From positions 10,035,500-10,099,499 of the forward strand of contig CM055835.1 in assembly GCA_029582265.1 (NCBI GenBank): a DNA stretch of 64,000 nt, in the 5' to 3' direction. Below are positions 35,371 to 48,032 of this stretch, piece by piece; within the stretch, counting starts at the first letter, position 1, and each line of letters starts with the position of its first letter. Below the pieces are notes generated by a model. It was not told the origin of the DNA. It worked only from the letters and a program-made list of their open reading frames with translations, and made no database searches. The position numbers and the translations under genes are program-made. This DNA is from Zoroaster sp. YZ-2022 (taxonomy: Eukaryota; Echinodermata; Asteroidea; Forcipulatida; Zoroasteridae).

Positions 35371-36012
35371 CCGTAAAATTTACGGTGAAACGTAATGCAG
35401 CGGGTTGCCAGCGTTTTACCGTTATTTTTTACGGTTTAAACCGTAAACGGGGTAACGTCTTACCGTTTTTTTTACGGTAAAAAGGCTGTAAATATTTACA
35501 GATTTTTACGGGTACCGTATTTTAATAACTGGAAATGGGATGCTGCACCTACTACAGGATGGATCTGCAGATATTGGGGTTAATCAATGCAATTATTTAT
35601 TTTACACAATGTCTTTCACTTACCTACACGTACGCGTAGTCTGATTCCAACCACTCCTTTCCAGTTACTAATGTATATAACATGTATCCTTTATATATAC
35701 TGTCTTTTCAAATATCTTTTTTAGTCATGGTGGCATGCAATTATTATCTATATTTCAATATTTTAAATTTTGAATGCACTTTTTTTTTACATCAACATAA
35801 AAGAGAACATTTTTGTCATAAAATTAACAATAAATAAATTTTTACTGTTAATTTTCACATACTGAAACCTTGGAAATGATTCGAGCTAGGTCAAATTACG
35901 GTCTGGTCATTTACATATTGATACATCCCAGAGTGCAATGGGAGCGGCCGTAATACGGGTTTTGGCCGTAAAACACTGAGAAAGGGATGATTACGGTAAT
36001 ATTTTTACAGTG
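35371..36012. mobile_element. ACGG-rich CACTG-type transposon, copy B
   Basis: Diverged copy of 30981-31852. The interior 'gggttaatcaatgcaattatt' to 'tacgcgtagtctgattcc' aligns. The left end is full of ACGGTAAA/TTTACCG words (about 35372-35520), and the right end is 'ttacggtaatatttttacagtg'. The exact left border is unclear. Confidence 0.6.
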
Positions 36013-36469
36013 TGGTATTCATATTGGATAAGCTACCCAGTGAACAACACTGTGAAAAACAACACAGTTTTATAGTGTTTCACTGAATTGCAGTCTGCGT
36101 AAAAATTTTACAGCGTTATTAGTACTTATATTTTGTTTTGTATGCCCCTTCTGATAATAAACTGATTTCCTCGAAATTTGTAGGGAAATTGACTTATAAA
36201 ATGATATCTATCAAATGACGTGTTAAATGAATTTCCATAGGTCATTATCATGGGCACTATACTCATTGTTTTACATTTGGACCTGTTCGGTGTTCATAGC
36301 AACCACGAACACCCCCACTTCTGTGATGAGAATGATCCTAAATGCTAGGCCTAGTTACGAAAAATTTAAACAATTGGGCTTGATCGGCCATAGCCCGAAG
36401 ATCTGACTTCACACTTCTAGGCTCCTGAAAGACGCCAGATACCGGCCTCTCAGTATGGGGAAGATTTAA

Positions 36470-37800
36470 CATCCTCATCCTCCTCCTCCTCCATCCTCCA
36501 TCCTCCATCCTCATCATCCTCCATCCTCATCATCTTCCATCCTCATCATCCTCCATCCTCATCATCCTCCATCCTCATCATCCTCCATCCTCCATCCTCC
36601 ATCCTCATCATCCTCCATCCTCATCATCCTCCATCCTCATCATCCTCCATCCTCCATCCTCATCATCCTCCATCCTCATCATCCTCCATCCTCCATCCTC
36701 CATCCTCCATCCTCCATCCTCCATCCTCCATCCTCCATCCTCCATCCTCCTCATCCTCCTCCATCCTCCATCCTCATCATCATCCTCCATCCTTCATCAC
36801 CCTCCATCCTCCATCCTCCTCCTCATCATCCATCCTTCATCATCCTCCATCCTTCATCATCCTCCATCCTCCATCCTCCTCCTCATCATCCATCCTTCAT
36901 CATCCTCCATCCTTCATCATCCTCCATCCTTCATCATCCTCCATCCTTCATCATCCTCCATCCTTCATCATCCTCCATCCTTCATCATCCTCCATCCTTC
37001 ATCATCCTCCATCCTCCATCCTTCATCATCCTCCATCCTTCATCATCCTCCATCCTCATCATCCTCCATCCTCATCATCCTCCATCCTCCTCCATCCTCC
37101 TCCATCCTCATCCTCCTCCATCCTCCTCCATCCTCCTCCATCATCCTCCATCCTTCATCATCCTCCATCCTTCATCATCCTCCATCCTCCATCCTTCATC
37201 ATCCTCCATCCTCATCCTCCTCCATCCTTCATCATCCTCCATCCTCCATCCTTCATCATCCTCCATCCTTCATCATCCTCCATCCTCATCATCCTCCATC
37301 CTCATCATCCTCCATCCTCCTCCATCCTCCTCCATCCTCATCCTCCTCCATCCTCCTCCATCCTCCTCCATCCTCCTCCATCCTCCATCCTCCATCCTCC
37401 ATCCTCCATCCTCCATCCTCCATCCTCCATCCTCCATCCTCCATCCTCCATCTCCTCCTCCTCCTCCTCCTCCATCCTCCATCCTCCATCTCCATCTCCA
37501 TCTCCATCTCCATCCTCCATCCTCATCTCCATCCTCCATCCTCCATCCTCATCTCCATCCTCCATCCTCCATCCTCCATCCTCCATCCTCCATCCTCATC
37601 TCCATCCTCCCCATCCTCCCCATCCTCCCCATCCTCCCCATCCTCCCCATATTCCCCATCCTCCCCATCCTCCCCATCCTCCCCATCCTCTCCATCCTCT
37701 CCATCCTCTCCATCCTCTCCATCCTCTTCCATCCTCTTCCATCCTCCTCCACATCCTCCTCCACATCCTCCTCCTCCACATCCTCCTCCTCCACATCCAG
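36470..37800. repeat. (TCCTCCA)n satellite, 1.3 kb
   Basis: Extreme strand asymmetry: only C, T and A over 1.3 kb, built from TCCTCCA, TCCTCATCA, TCCTTCATCA and TCTCCA variants. Long Met-Glu-Asp-Gly open frames on the minus strand are artefacts of this repeat. Confidence 0.97.
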
Positions 37801-38700
37801 GTCAATAACTCCTGAACGAAACAATGTACAGACTTCTAACTTGGTACAAACATTTTATTATGATATGTAGATTACCTAAAAATAATTTTAAAAAATAATA
37901 AAACTGATCCTACCCGTTCCGGTTTAATGGGCTAAAACAATGGAAATGTAAAAACCACCATAACTCCCAAATGGAATGGCATTAGAGACTTGTAATTTTG
38001 TACAAATATTTGTCCCGATATGTAGATATATCTAAAAATCATAAAATCCATTCAAACTTAATTAGTTTGTATGGGCTAAAACAATGGAAACTTCAAAGCC
38101 CAATAACTCCCAAACGAATGGATTTACAGACTTGCACTATAGAGCAAAAACGTTGGTCCCGATGTGATGATGTATCTTAAATCATAAAAATATCACTGAA
38201 ACATGACCGATTCCGCTATAATGGGCTAAAACAATGGAAACATTAAAAAGCCCTATGACTCCCTAACGAAATGATGTTCAGACTTGTAACTTGGTACAAA
38301 CATTTTTAGGATATGTAGATGTACCCAAAATTGAAAAAAAAAATCAATCCGTTCCGGTTTAATGGGCTAAAACAATGGAAATGCAAAAACCACAATAACA
38401 TCCAAATGGAATGGCGTAGGGACTTGTAATTTTGCACAAACATTTGTCCCAATATGTAAATATATCTAAAATCATACAATCCATACAAACATAATCAGTT
38501 CCGCTATTATGGCCTAAAACAATAACTCCCAAACAAATGGATTTGCAGTATCGAGCAAAAACATTAGTCTTGATATGATGATGTATCTTAAGTCATAAAA
38601 AAAATCATTGAAGCGTGACTGGTTCTGTTATCATGGGCTAAAACAATGGAAATGTAAAATATAACTCACTGGCGTTCAGAGTTGTAACTTGGCATAATAA
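37801..38700. repeat. higher-order minisatellite (about 145 bp units, about 435 bp period)
   Basis: The word GGGCTAAAACAATGGAAA starts at 37929, 38073, 38223, 38364, 38511 (diverged) and 38635, so units are about 130-150 bp. Units 1 and 4, 2 and 5, and 3 and 6 are the closest pairs (for example 'tccggtttaatgggc' in 1 and 4, and 'gagcaaaaac' in 2 and 5). This gives a three-unit higher-order period of about 435 bp. Confidence 0.85.
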
Positions 38701-38727
38701 TCGGTTGGATTTACTATTACATTTTAA

Positions 38728-39190
38728 GGAAGATTGGTAGTCCAGTGGTTAATGCGCCTGACTGTTAATTAGATTCTTATGAGTTCGAGATCCGCCGTGA
38801 ATAGGACTACATTAATTTTGTTGCTCTTCTTTATTTTCTTTTTTATCCGTTCACGGTTCTTATCCGCGGCAAGAAAAGCTATTTTTTATTACACTTACTG
38901 ACATGGCAAAATAATCGACTGGATATACTAGTACACGTTATGGAAGCTCGGTGGTCCAGTGGTGAAATCGTCTGACAGTTTATCAGTCCTTAGTGCGAGA
39001 TCCGCCGTGAACATTACAACAGCAATTTTGTTGCTATTCTTGTAATAATTATCGACTGGATTTAAGACTGGATTTAATACTACACTTTATGGAATCTCGT
39101 GGTCCAGTGGTGGATTACTCTCACTGATAATTCGAATGTTCTGAGTTCGAAATACGCCATGAATATGACCGCACTAATTTGATTACATTG
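38728..39190 (+). repeat. three tandem tRNA-like (SINE-head) copies
   Basis: Three degenerate copies starting at about 38728, 38940 and 39090 show an A-box-like TGGTCCAGTGGT and a B-box-like GAGTTCGAGATCCGCC, each followed by 'gtgaata' and an AT-rich tail with 'ttattttctt.tttatccgttca'. They are tRNA-derived SINE pieces, not functional tRNA genes: acceptor stems do not pair. Confidence 0.65.
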
Positions 39191-39199
39191 CTTTATTTT

Positions 39200-39763
39200 C
39201 TTCTTTATCCGTTCATGGATATCATCCTGAAATTTTTACATCACCGACGTTAAAATGTTTTACTTTCCGACTTTGTACCAAAACCAAACCCAAACACCTT
39301 ACGTTTGTCCCAACAAACGTACAAACTAAAGGCGAAATTAAAAACGTAATCGTACGAAATGGGAAGGTGGAGAGTAGGCAATTGGAAAGGTTTCAGGGAA
39401 ATGAGAGGGGGGGGCAACAGGGAGGAAGGCTGGGTAAATTAGGGGAGAGCGGGCAAGGGGAAAGGTTACATGGAAACTATAAGCACTTTACAAATTTACA
39501 AATACATATAAATTGTTCCTTTAAAAATGAGAACGGCACATCTGAAGAAACATATCCATAAGGAAAGAGGAAGGGGAGGGCGGGCGTGGGGAGGTTACAA
39601 GAAAACTAGAGAAGGGAGGATTAGGTTACATGTACATTTGAACAAAACAACAGCTGCGAACAAAGTTTGACAATGACCATATGCAAGCTAGACTGCAGAA
39701 ACCTAACATTATTTTATTACAAGAAAAACTGAAACAAGATATCATTTATGTGTTGTGATAAAG
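39200..39763 (+). other. intronic sequence before Ig exon
   Basis: G-rich stretch (39395-39460, 39560-39620). No gene recognised. Weak pyrimidine tract before the acceptor at 39762. Confidence 0.45.
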
Positions 39764-39912
39764 GATATCCATGTATGTACACCAGCACCTTGTAGTGGAT
39801 GATGATCTGACATATCTTCGTTTGGTGTTAGCTGATATTACTCTGGATTTTACTGGTCTCTATGTGTGTGGCTCAGTGGCTCAAACTGTTGGTGTCAGGG
39901 TTCTTGCAACTG
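39764..39912 (+). CDS. Ig module C, second half
   Basis: 149 bp, entering in phase 2 and leaving in phase 1 (donor TGGTGATT, weak). It contains LRLVLADITLDFTGLYVCGS, the D-x-G-x-Y-x-C signature of an Ig F strand, and VGVRVLA as G strand. The acceptor (GATAAAG) is weak, so the left boundary is less certain. It pairs with 34872-35040 across 4.7 kb of satellites and transposons. Confidence 0.6.
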
Positions 39913-39999
39913 GTGATTATTTTCCTTTCTTTTTAAATATCTGTGTAGTGGGGTGTGGGTGGCTAATTACCCTTGGATTACCAGCCAGTGCCCCCACAA

Positions 40000-40155
40000 C
40001 CCCCAGGTGCCCCCCCACGAAAAATCCTCATAGTGCCCCCCCCCAAAAAAAAAAAAAAAAGGGAAAAAAAACATACCCCTGGGCCCCCCCACTGAAAAGC
40101 AATGCCCCCTGTGCCCCCCCACTGAAAAAGTCCTGGCTACGCCGCTGTTACCAGC
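40000..40155. repeat. C-rich/A-rich low-complexity block
   Basis: Repeated 'gtgcccccccac' and a poly-A run (40050-40075). The Pro-rich open frame across it is not a gene. Confidence 0.7.
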
Positions 40156-41335
40156 TGAAAAGAGTAGACAGCGGGTTAGGATCGATGTTGGTATAGCACT
40201 TTAATTAATAAAACAAATAATCAAATAAAACAGAGATTACATAATTTCATTTAAAATTAAAGAAAACTAACTCTCGTGAAATAATTAAGAACTAAAAACT
40301 AGTTCATAACTCATGAGAAAAAAATAAATAAAGGTAACTCCTTAAAAAAGAAACATAAATTACAGGACTGGTCTCTTCATAATCTATTCTATACTCGGTT
40401 GCGGAGTGTAAAGAAAAAACTCCAACTTGTCTTAGTTCGTAAGGGAAGAATTAAGAACTCAAATAACAATAATAAATCCAGAAAAAGTAAATAATAAAAC
40501 ACACAAAAGATGAAAATCCAGAAGGGAAACATGAACTTATCACAACTGGCCAATTCTCCCTAAAATCATGAATTGCCAGAATGCAAAGTAAAACTTAAAT
40601 TTTATAAAGTAATACTTGACAAAACTATGAATATAATCATGGGATATTAATTTCTTGTCCATACTCTCTATAAACTAAACATGGTAACTGTAAACAAATA
40701 AAATAATTAAAGACTGGACCAGTCTAGTATCAAGCCATTACTAAAATTATTAAAAAACAAACTGAGCTACTGTGGGCAATTTCGGCCCCTCTGTTACCTA
40801 ACCTACAGTAAAGAAAAACATAAAAACAAAACAAGGCAATTTAAGTCCAGCCCAGCTCTATCCACTACAACTATTATAAACAAAGGCTAACCAGTATACG
40901 CTGACAAGGCCCCAAGGCCTAAGTTAAGAAAAGTAAAACAATACAAAATTAAAAGAAAATTTTACGTTTAAAGTCTGAACTCTCAAGAACATTAGTTACT
41001 TATTTACAAAATCCCCGAGTTAAGGGAAATTTAAAGAATAAAAATCTCACTCTGATCCAGAATATAGCCGATGTTGGACCAGTGTGACCATTATTACACA
41101 CAGAGGAAAATATTAAAATCTCAAACATTTCTCAAATTTAAATGTAACAAAATAAAATATTCCCTAAATCAAAGTAAGTCAAAAACCTTGTCAAAATAAT
41201 CTATACTCTCCCTACTTCTGTGTGACAATAAAAACTTCCATCAAAAATTTAAAAAACTTGTCCTACCTGAAAAGGATAGAGTGATAGAGGGATAGAGTGG
41301 ACAGTGGTTAGGATCGATGTTGGTATAGCACTGTG
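40156..41335. repeat. A-rich 1.1 kb block between two direct repeats
   Basis: About 33 bp (GGTTAGGATCGATGTTGGTATAGCACT and flanks) occurs at 40170-40200 and again at 41305-41333, in the same direction. The interior is strongly A-rich with few ORFs. It could be a tandem duplication remnant or an old insertion with direct repeats. Confidence 0.6.
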
Positions 41336-41974
41336 AAATGCTGACCACATCAACCCAGACCACTGCACCTTCATGGCCCAGGGGTCATTCCACTTTCAAG
41401 TAGGGGTTGAAAAGGCTTTAAAACAAATGGCATCTTGGAGAAACAGGGTTGTAGTAAGAAACTTTATAAGGTAAAACAAATAGAAATGGGGGGGGGATGG
41501 GGGATGTGGGGTGAATCATAAAAGCCTCATCAAGGGGCCCTATTTATATCTGGATGTAACTAAAGGGAATGGACAACGTTTGCAATAACCTGATAACAAA
41601 ATTACCGACTTATTATCCGAAAGCTACTGAGATGATTGTTGCAAAGAAAGTAAGCATATTTATAGTAGCAGTTTGAACCTTCACATATTTTGTTTTAAAT
41701 AAACAACCAAATATTCAAACCATTAAATGCTTTATACTGAAGGAATAAACTTTAAAAAGTATTTTATAATGAAAAAAATATAAAGCTTGTATTAAATTGT
41801 CACGTGAGGTTGTGTTTAAAACTTCCGGCACCCATAATTATATTGGAGGTAGTGAACAATCCTTTGGGATTTCATTATCTTATCTGAGACCTAGAATTCA
41901 CCCCCTTATTTTAATGGCCGCCCTTTGGAATGCAGTATGATCCTGCTAACTCAATTTATCCCTTAATTGAACAG
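41336..41974 (+). other. intronic sequence
   Basis: Nothing recognised, apart from a short G-tract (41488-41520). Confidence 0.45.
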
Positions 41975-42151
41975 TTCCATGTACGACACCGGAGCCTCCT
42001 TTGAATGGTAATGTGCTGATATCAGGAGGCAATCTCTACCAGTCTGTTGTGTCGTATGAGTGTGCAGAGCTTTATGCGATAGTTGATGGAGATGAAGAAC
42101 GAATATGCCAGTTTAATGGGGAATGGAGTGGGAAAGAACCAAACTGCACAC
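41975..42151 (+). CDS. CCP (sushi) exon 7
   Basis: 177 bp, phase 1-1, between TTGAACAG and ACGTAAGA. Cysteines are at VPCTTPE, SYECAEL, RICQFNGEW and PNCTR. The PEPPLNG turn is typical of CCP modules. Confidence 0.88.
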
Positions 42152-43390
42152 GTAAGATTTCTACACAGTTTTCTGAAGGAGAAGTAATTGTCTAATACTA
42201 TTGTTAATTTAACCCTTAAGTGCGTCTGGAAAAATTTTGCACGCCCCTGAGGCGCCCCTACTTTTTTTTTAAGTATGTAGGGAAATCTTAATAAACCTGG
42301 ATCAATGAAGCTATTTCCAATTCTTTTTTAACCCAACAGTCTAGGGATGATTTTAGGGGGAAAATCCAATATTTGTTTTGGGTAAATTACAGCCTGAAAG
42401 TTACATGAGGCCCACTGTTTTTTTTACAGAAGGTCAGTAAAGTCAATACAGCTGGCTCTGAAGCTCGGCCCCCTAATCCTTCCATCCCCCCCCCCCACCC
42501 CCCCCCCCCCCACTGAACAAAAACAGATGTCATTAGACTGCCAAATAGTCTACAGGACTTCAAAACAAATCCCAGGCCTTAGTGGTGCCGCCTAGACACA
42601 ATGATTGATTGATAAGCCGGGGCAAGATAAGCCATGTGCTAAGAATAATGTGTGCACAAAGTAATGGGAGAACACCGATCAAGGCATATGTAAACAATCA
42701 TAGCTGGTCAACCGGTTATGCCAGGCCATTCAACTTTGGCAATTTGTTTCTCGATGATATGAAGTAGGATAACACGGAAGACTGTTTTTTTCATTTTTTT
42801 TTTCATGAGTGAAGTAATTAAAGAAAATGCAAATTAGCGCAGTTGCAAAAAAAAGGGGGGGGGGGTCACTCACTAGAGGGTTAAAAAAACACACGAAGTC
42901 ACGGTTTTACATAAAACGTACTTTATAAGGATGGTATCAAACATCCCTTGAAATAATCCTGTCTCAGGAGCTATAGTTTCAGTATTACTATGAATTTTCA
43001 AAATTAACAGCTGTCATCCGTAGACAGAAATTCCAAGTTGGAATGAATATGTAAAAATCTGAATGCATTTACTATTCACACGGTAACGACGCAATGAAAT
43101 AAGCTGAAACTTCACAGGCTGGTTTGTATACCTTGATTCTGATGTTTTCTATAAATGTTTCAGCGTATTTGGTTTTGTGATTACGAAGAAAAGAGTAAAA
43201 ATGTAATCAGATTATTTGTGTTCATGGTTATGTGGCAATTAAGCACCATCCGGTGATCCATGTCTGATATGAAATTTAAATGATGTTTTCTAAAAAATGT
43301 TCTGGACATCTTTTGGTAATAATTCTCGGGTAATGGTGCACACCCCTTTGAGGTAGCCGTTTGACTTTAGTTTTCTTAATAAATTTATTA
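42152..43390 (+). other. intron between CCP exons 7 and 8
   Basis: Contains C-tracts (42486-42512) and a G-tract (about 42853-42866). No gene or bounded element seen. Confidence 0.5.
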
Positions 43391-44080
<690 letters not shown>

Positions 44081-44141
44081 TAAATAATACTATAATATGA
44101 TAATAAATAATTAACTCATATGTCATTTGTTTCTTTAACAG

Positions 44142-44333
44142 TCCTTTATTGTCCAGCATTGGCAATTTTAGACACTGTCATCATTACACCAAATTTTGCT
44201 GGCGAACCTGTTCCCATTGGAACGACCGTAACTTTTAGCTGTAAAGATAGTATGGCACTGATTGGGTTAGGACTGCTGAGCTGTAATGACAATGGAGCAT
44301 GGGTCCCAGATGAACCACTTCCACACTGCAGAG
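44142..44333 (+). CDS. CCP (sushi) exon 8
   Basis: 192 bp, phase 1-1, between TTTAACAG and AGGTAATA. Cysteines are at LYCPAL, FSCKDS, LSCNDNGAW and PHCRG. This is the last CCP before the 16.3 kb intron that contains the Polinton. Confidence 0.88.
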
Positions 44334-45301
44334 GTAATATATACATGTATACTACAGTGCACTGAGTACACTCATTCAATGTCGGTGTAGAGTAGGCACG
44401 GCGAGATTAGGGGGTTCAACCCCCTCCATGGGCCTGCTGATTTTTTTATTTAAAAAAGGAGAAGAGGAAATGGTACATAAATTGTGGTTTTATATAAAAG
44501 CTGTATTTTCCCCCATTTTGGAGAAAAAATAAACCCCATGAAATATCTCTGTATATTCGGAGATATGCATTTTATTATTATTTTGCAGTAATTTTGCAAT
44601 ACTACTTAAAACTACACTATTAATTTGTAATCTCGAAAAAAATATGATCAGAGTTTAACATAAAACGTATTTGGTGTAAAGTTACTTGTTGTTCATGATG
44701 ATATAAAACTGTTACTGATCGAGGTACTATTAATTTAGTAACATTAATGAATTCATTTCCAAAATTAATTTCTTTTATCCGAAGACAGATATTCCACGTT
44801 GGAATGAATGCATTTTTACTATTTCTCGTTAACAATGAAATACGCTCATAGGACCCAACATCTCCTGATTCTTATAAAGTATGGATGCACTTACAGACAA
44901 TTTACCAAAAGTGTAAATTGTCTTTAAACTGATGACAAACGTTTTCACTGAAATATTAAGGGTGCGATTGGGCCCAATGTAAATTTTGTAAGAGGCAGAG
45001 ATGTTGACCGTATTCACAATTTGGGAATTTTAATACCCATGTCAACTCACCGGTAATATTTGCTTCGGTAAATATTGTATAGGTTAATTTAAAATCACCA
45101 TGGGGTCTCAGTGCCGGATGGGGAGCTTGGAGGATGAAACCTCTCTCCCTCCTTTAGCCCACTGCCCCTCCCCTCCCCCTCCAGATTTTTATCTACCAGT
45201 GGCACAACCAGTATTTTAAGTCATGATAAGCTATGTACACATTGTTCCCCTTTATTGACGAAAATGCACACTGTAATTAATAGCCGGAAACTCTTCCCTG
45301 G
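44334..45301 (+). other. intron left of the Polinton
   Basis: AT-rich with C/T-rich patches. The last five bases (CCTGG, 45297-45301) are the left copy of the Polinton target duplication. Confidence 0.5.
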
Positions 45302-45338
45302 AGTAGTATGTTACTTGCCGCTTTTAGCTCACCCCCAC
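45302..45338 (+). repeat. Polinton left terminal inverted repeat
   Basis: Matches the complement of 60263-60299 except one C/T difference. It starts with AG, as most Polinton ends do. Confidence 0.9.
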
Positions 45339-45379
45339 AAAAAAACCAGCCCCACCCCCCAAAAACATCCTCAGCCTCC

Positions 45380-45505
45380 TCGGGTGGTGGGGGTTAATGG
45401 CCCGATCCCCCCCCCCCCCCCCAAATGAAAACTAAAAATAATAAAATAAGCTTCCATAAAACGTGAGAAATTAAAATAATAAAATCTAGTATTATTGTAA
45501 ACACG
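45380..45505. other. Polinton left subterminal region
   Basis: C-tract (45405-45422) and AT-rich leader before the first Polinton reading frames. Confidence 0.5.
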
Positions 45506-45627
45506 ATGGATAAATATTTATCCAGGTGGACATTGGACGAATTGAATAATTTTTCGAACGAGCATAGACTATTGACGGTGCGGGATAGTAGAACGGGAAG
45601 AGTTAGCGGTCTTATTATAATGCGGTA
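45505..45627 (+). CDS. short conserved-looking Polinton ORF
   Basis: 40 codons, MDKYLSRWTLDELNNFSNEH to the stop, directly upstream of the polymerase frame. Composition resembles the first helices of a SAP-like DNA-binding domain, but it is too short to be sure. It may be the original N terminus of the polymerase reading frame, cut off by a stop. Confidence 0.35.
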
Positions 45628-45659
45628 AAAGATACAAAAAACTACAGAGACCAACGCCA

Positions 45660-47705
45660 TTGTATAAATTTAAATTGGCTCACCTTATTAAAGAGCGTTT
45701 AGAAGCGCAAAATATTCCCCTGCCCGAACATTTCAGCGGGAGAAGGGGGCATATCAAAAGAGACTACATCGTTGCCATTAAAAGGTTTTACGAGCCCGAA
45801 GAAGAGTTGTCCTTTGATGAACTACCCATTGATGGTGGAAAATATTTGCGGCAACGAAATATGACTGTACCGATCGGCCATAGTAAGGAAAAAGATCCAA
45901 GCACCTTTTCCGACGCGGTCAAGTCAAAGATTGTCGACAAGTTAACTTCAGACTTGCGAGAATTTGGAGGGATAAAGTTTATGATATACTTGCATATTCT
46001 ATTGTATAAAGAGAAACCAGATGGTACGACCGTTTTTGCCCAACCAAAGCTTCACAATAAAATCTCGCTCGTTTTACTCGATCCGAACGAGATTGGAGAT
46101 TTATTAATCACAGCCTTTGCGGAAATTTAAGAGGCTTTAGAAAAGTGGACGCACAACGGTTCTGAATGGATCATCGATCGTGTTGTAGCTATGAATATTA
46201 CCATCGCGAGATATCAACCTTTGAGAGGTGGCTCTTATCTCAAACTACCGAAATACATAAGTAACAAAAAAGCATGCATCAACGTAAAAAACAAAGATGA
46301 TAATTGTCTGAAGTGGGCGCTGCGTTCTGCTCTTTTTCCCGCGGGAAAAAATGCGGATAGAATTTCTAGATATCCGTCGGAAGATGGGTTAAATTTTGAC
46401 GGGATCGATGCTCCAACTCCAATCGACCAAGTTAACAAAGTAGAGAAACAAAACAAGATTGCTATAAACGTTTTCGGTTATGAAAAATCAACCATAGTTT
46501 ACCGACTTAGCGAGCAGCCTGCGAATATGCGCCGTATTAATTTATTATTAATCTACGAAGAAACTAAAATCACACTTGGATCAAGGATTTTAACCGTTTA
46601 CTTTTCGACCAAACAAAACACGGACATCGTCCACACTTTTGCGTGAGATGTTTACACGTTTACACCACGGAAGAGGGCCTCCGACGTCACATTCCCGAGT
46701 GTGAGGGAATTGGCGACAGAGCGGTTAAACTGTCTAGATGCCTGTTGAGGGTAAAAATAGTATGCTACGTTTTACAATTTTTTGTAAAAAGATGAAAGCT
46801 CCTTTCGTCATTATATACGCAGACTTTGAAGCGTTAATTAAAAAGATTGACGATGCGATTAAAACCAATACTAAAAAAATTGCAAGAACACGAAGTTTGT
46901 GGGTATGCGTATATAATCGTTAGATGCGACGGTCAAACTCAACCACCCAAGGTATACAGGAGCAAGATGCCTCCAAACACTTTTTGGAGGCAATACTAAA
47001 AGAAGCAGAAAACATCAACGAAATATTTAAACACCCTAAAAATATGTTTATGACAATGGGCGATAAGAACAATTATAACGAGTCCAAAAAGTGTTGGATT
47101 TGTGAAGAAATTTTTTTTTTTGAGGCGACAAGAAAGTACGGGATCATTGTCACATTACTGGAAAATATCGAGGAGCGGCGCATGATTACTGTAATTTAAA
47201 ACTGAGCGTAAAACTGGACAAAACGACTATCCCCATCGTATTCCATAATTTGCGAGGTTACGACTCTCATCTCATCATGCAAGCTATAAGTCAAATTAAA
47301 GGAGAACTAGGCTGTATCGCAAACAGTATGGAAAAGTATGTCTTTTTCAATCGATAAACAACTACGATTCATAGACAGCGCTCAATATTTATTGGCTTCA
47401 CTCGATAAACTCGTTAAATCAAACGAACCCGATTCTTTACTAATCACTAAAGAGTACGAACTGGATAGAACAAGATTGGACTGCTTTAAAAAAAAGGAAT
47501 TTATCCCTACGAGTACATGGATAAATTTGAAGGTTTGAAGAAACGAGTCTTCCTTCGAAATAAGCTTTTATAGTGGCTTGAACGGCGAAGGCATCACGGA
47601 CGAGCAATATCAGCACGCTCAGGACGTTTGGGAAAAGTTTGAATGTAAAAATCTAGGGGATTATCACGACCTATATGTGCTTACGGATACTTTATTATTA
47701 GTGGA
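45660..47705 (+). pseudogene. Polinton DNA polymerase B, truncated and frameshifted
   Basis: Segments at 45660-46130, 46191-46646, 46651-46737, 46738-47199 and 47220-47705 belong to one polymerase of the protein-primed family B. Visible are a C2H2-like motif (CVRCLHVYTTEEGLRRH), exonuclease I (YADFEAL, D-x-E), the Cys/His segment starting CWICEE, exonuclease II (HNLRGYDSHL) and the exonuclease III-like YHDLYVLTDTLLL. At 47706 the frame runs into a SINE and never resumes, so the palm and thumb with the polymerase active site are missing. At least six frameshifts or stops occur. It would have replicated the element. Confidence 0.88.
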
Positions 47706-48032
47706 TTTATATAGCGCACGTATCCACCAACTAAGTGGTGCTCAAGGCGCATTATATTATTATCCCTGCTCATAAGGCTCATAAGGCTCATAAATCATTT
47801 CTGAAACCATCTCAGCTCCCTGGGGAGTATACAGCTCAATTGCTGCCATTTCTAGCGCATATAGAGCAAACCAACTCTGCCTTCACAGGTACTCATTTAA
47901 CCCCTGGGTGGAGAGAAGCAATTATGATTAAGTGTCTTGCTCAAGGACACAAGTGTCACGGCCGTGATTCGAACCCACATTATGTTGCTAACACCAGAAC
48001 TTGAATCCGGTAAGCTAGACCGCTCGAAAAGT
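47706..48032 (-). mobile_element. tRNA-derived SINE, copy 1, inside Polinton
   Basis: Minus-oriented. The tRNA-like head ('gtgggttcgaatcacggccgtg') is followed by 'tgtccttgagcaagacactt', a central body, three GAGCCTTAT repeats, and the 3' tail 'tgcgccttgagcaccactta' to 'gtgcgctatataaatcc'. Nearly identical to the copy at 53248-53570. Its tail abuts the polymerase frame at TTATTATTA. Confidence 0.85.

Noticed and set aside
36608..37824. Several long Met-Glu-Asp-Gly-Trp-Arg open frames on the minus strand
   Set aside because: They arise from the TCCTCCA satellite. No real gene would have this composition in overlapping frames.
39771..40196. Single 141-codon gene including the Pro/Lys-rich tail
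   Set aside because: Only 39764-39912 is an Ig half exon. The rest is intronic C-rich and A-rich low-complexity sequence after a donor.
45660..47705. Host gene for a DNA polymerase
   Set aside because: It lies within the Polinton ends with capsid and integrase genes, and has the element's typical motifs and lesions.
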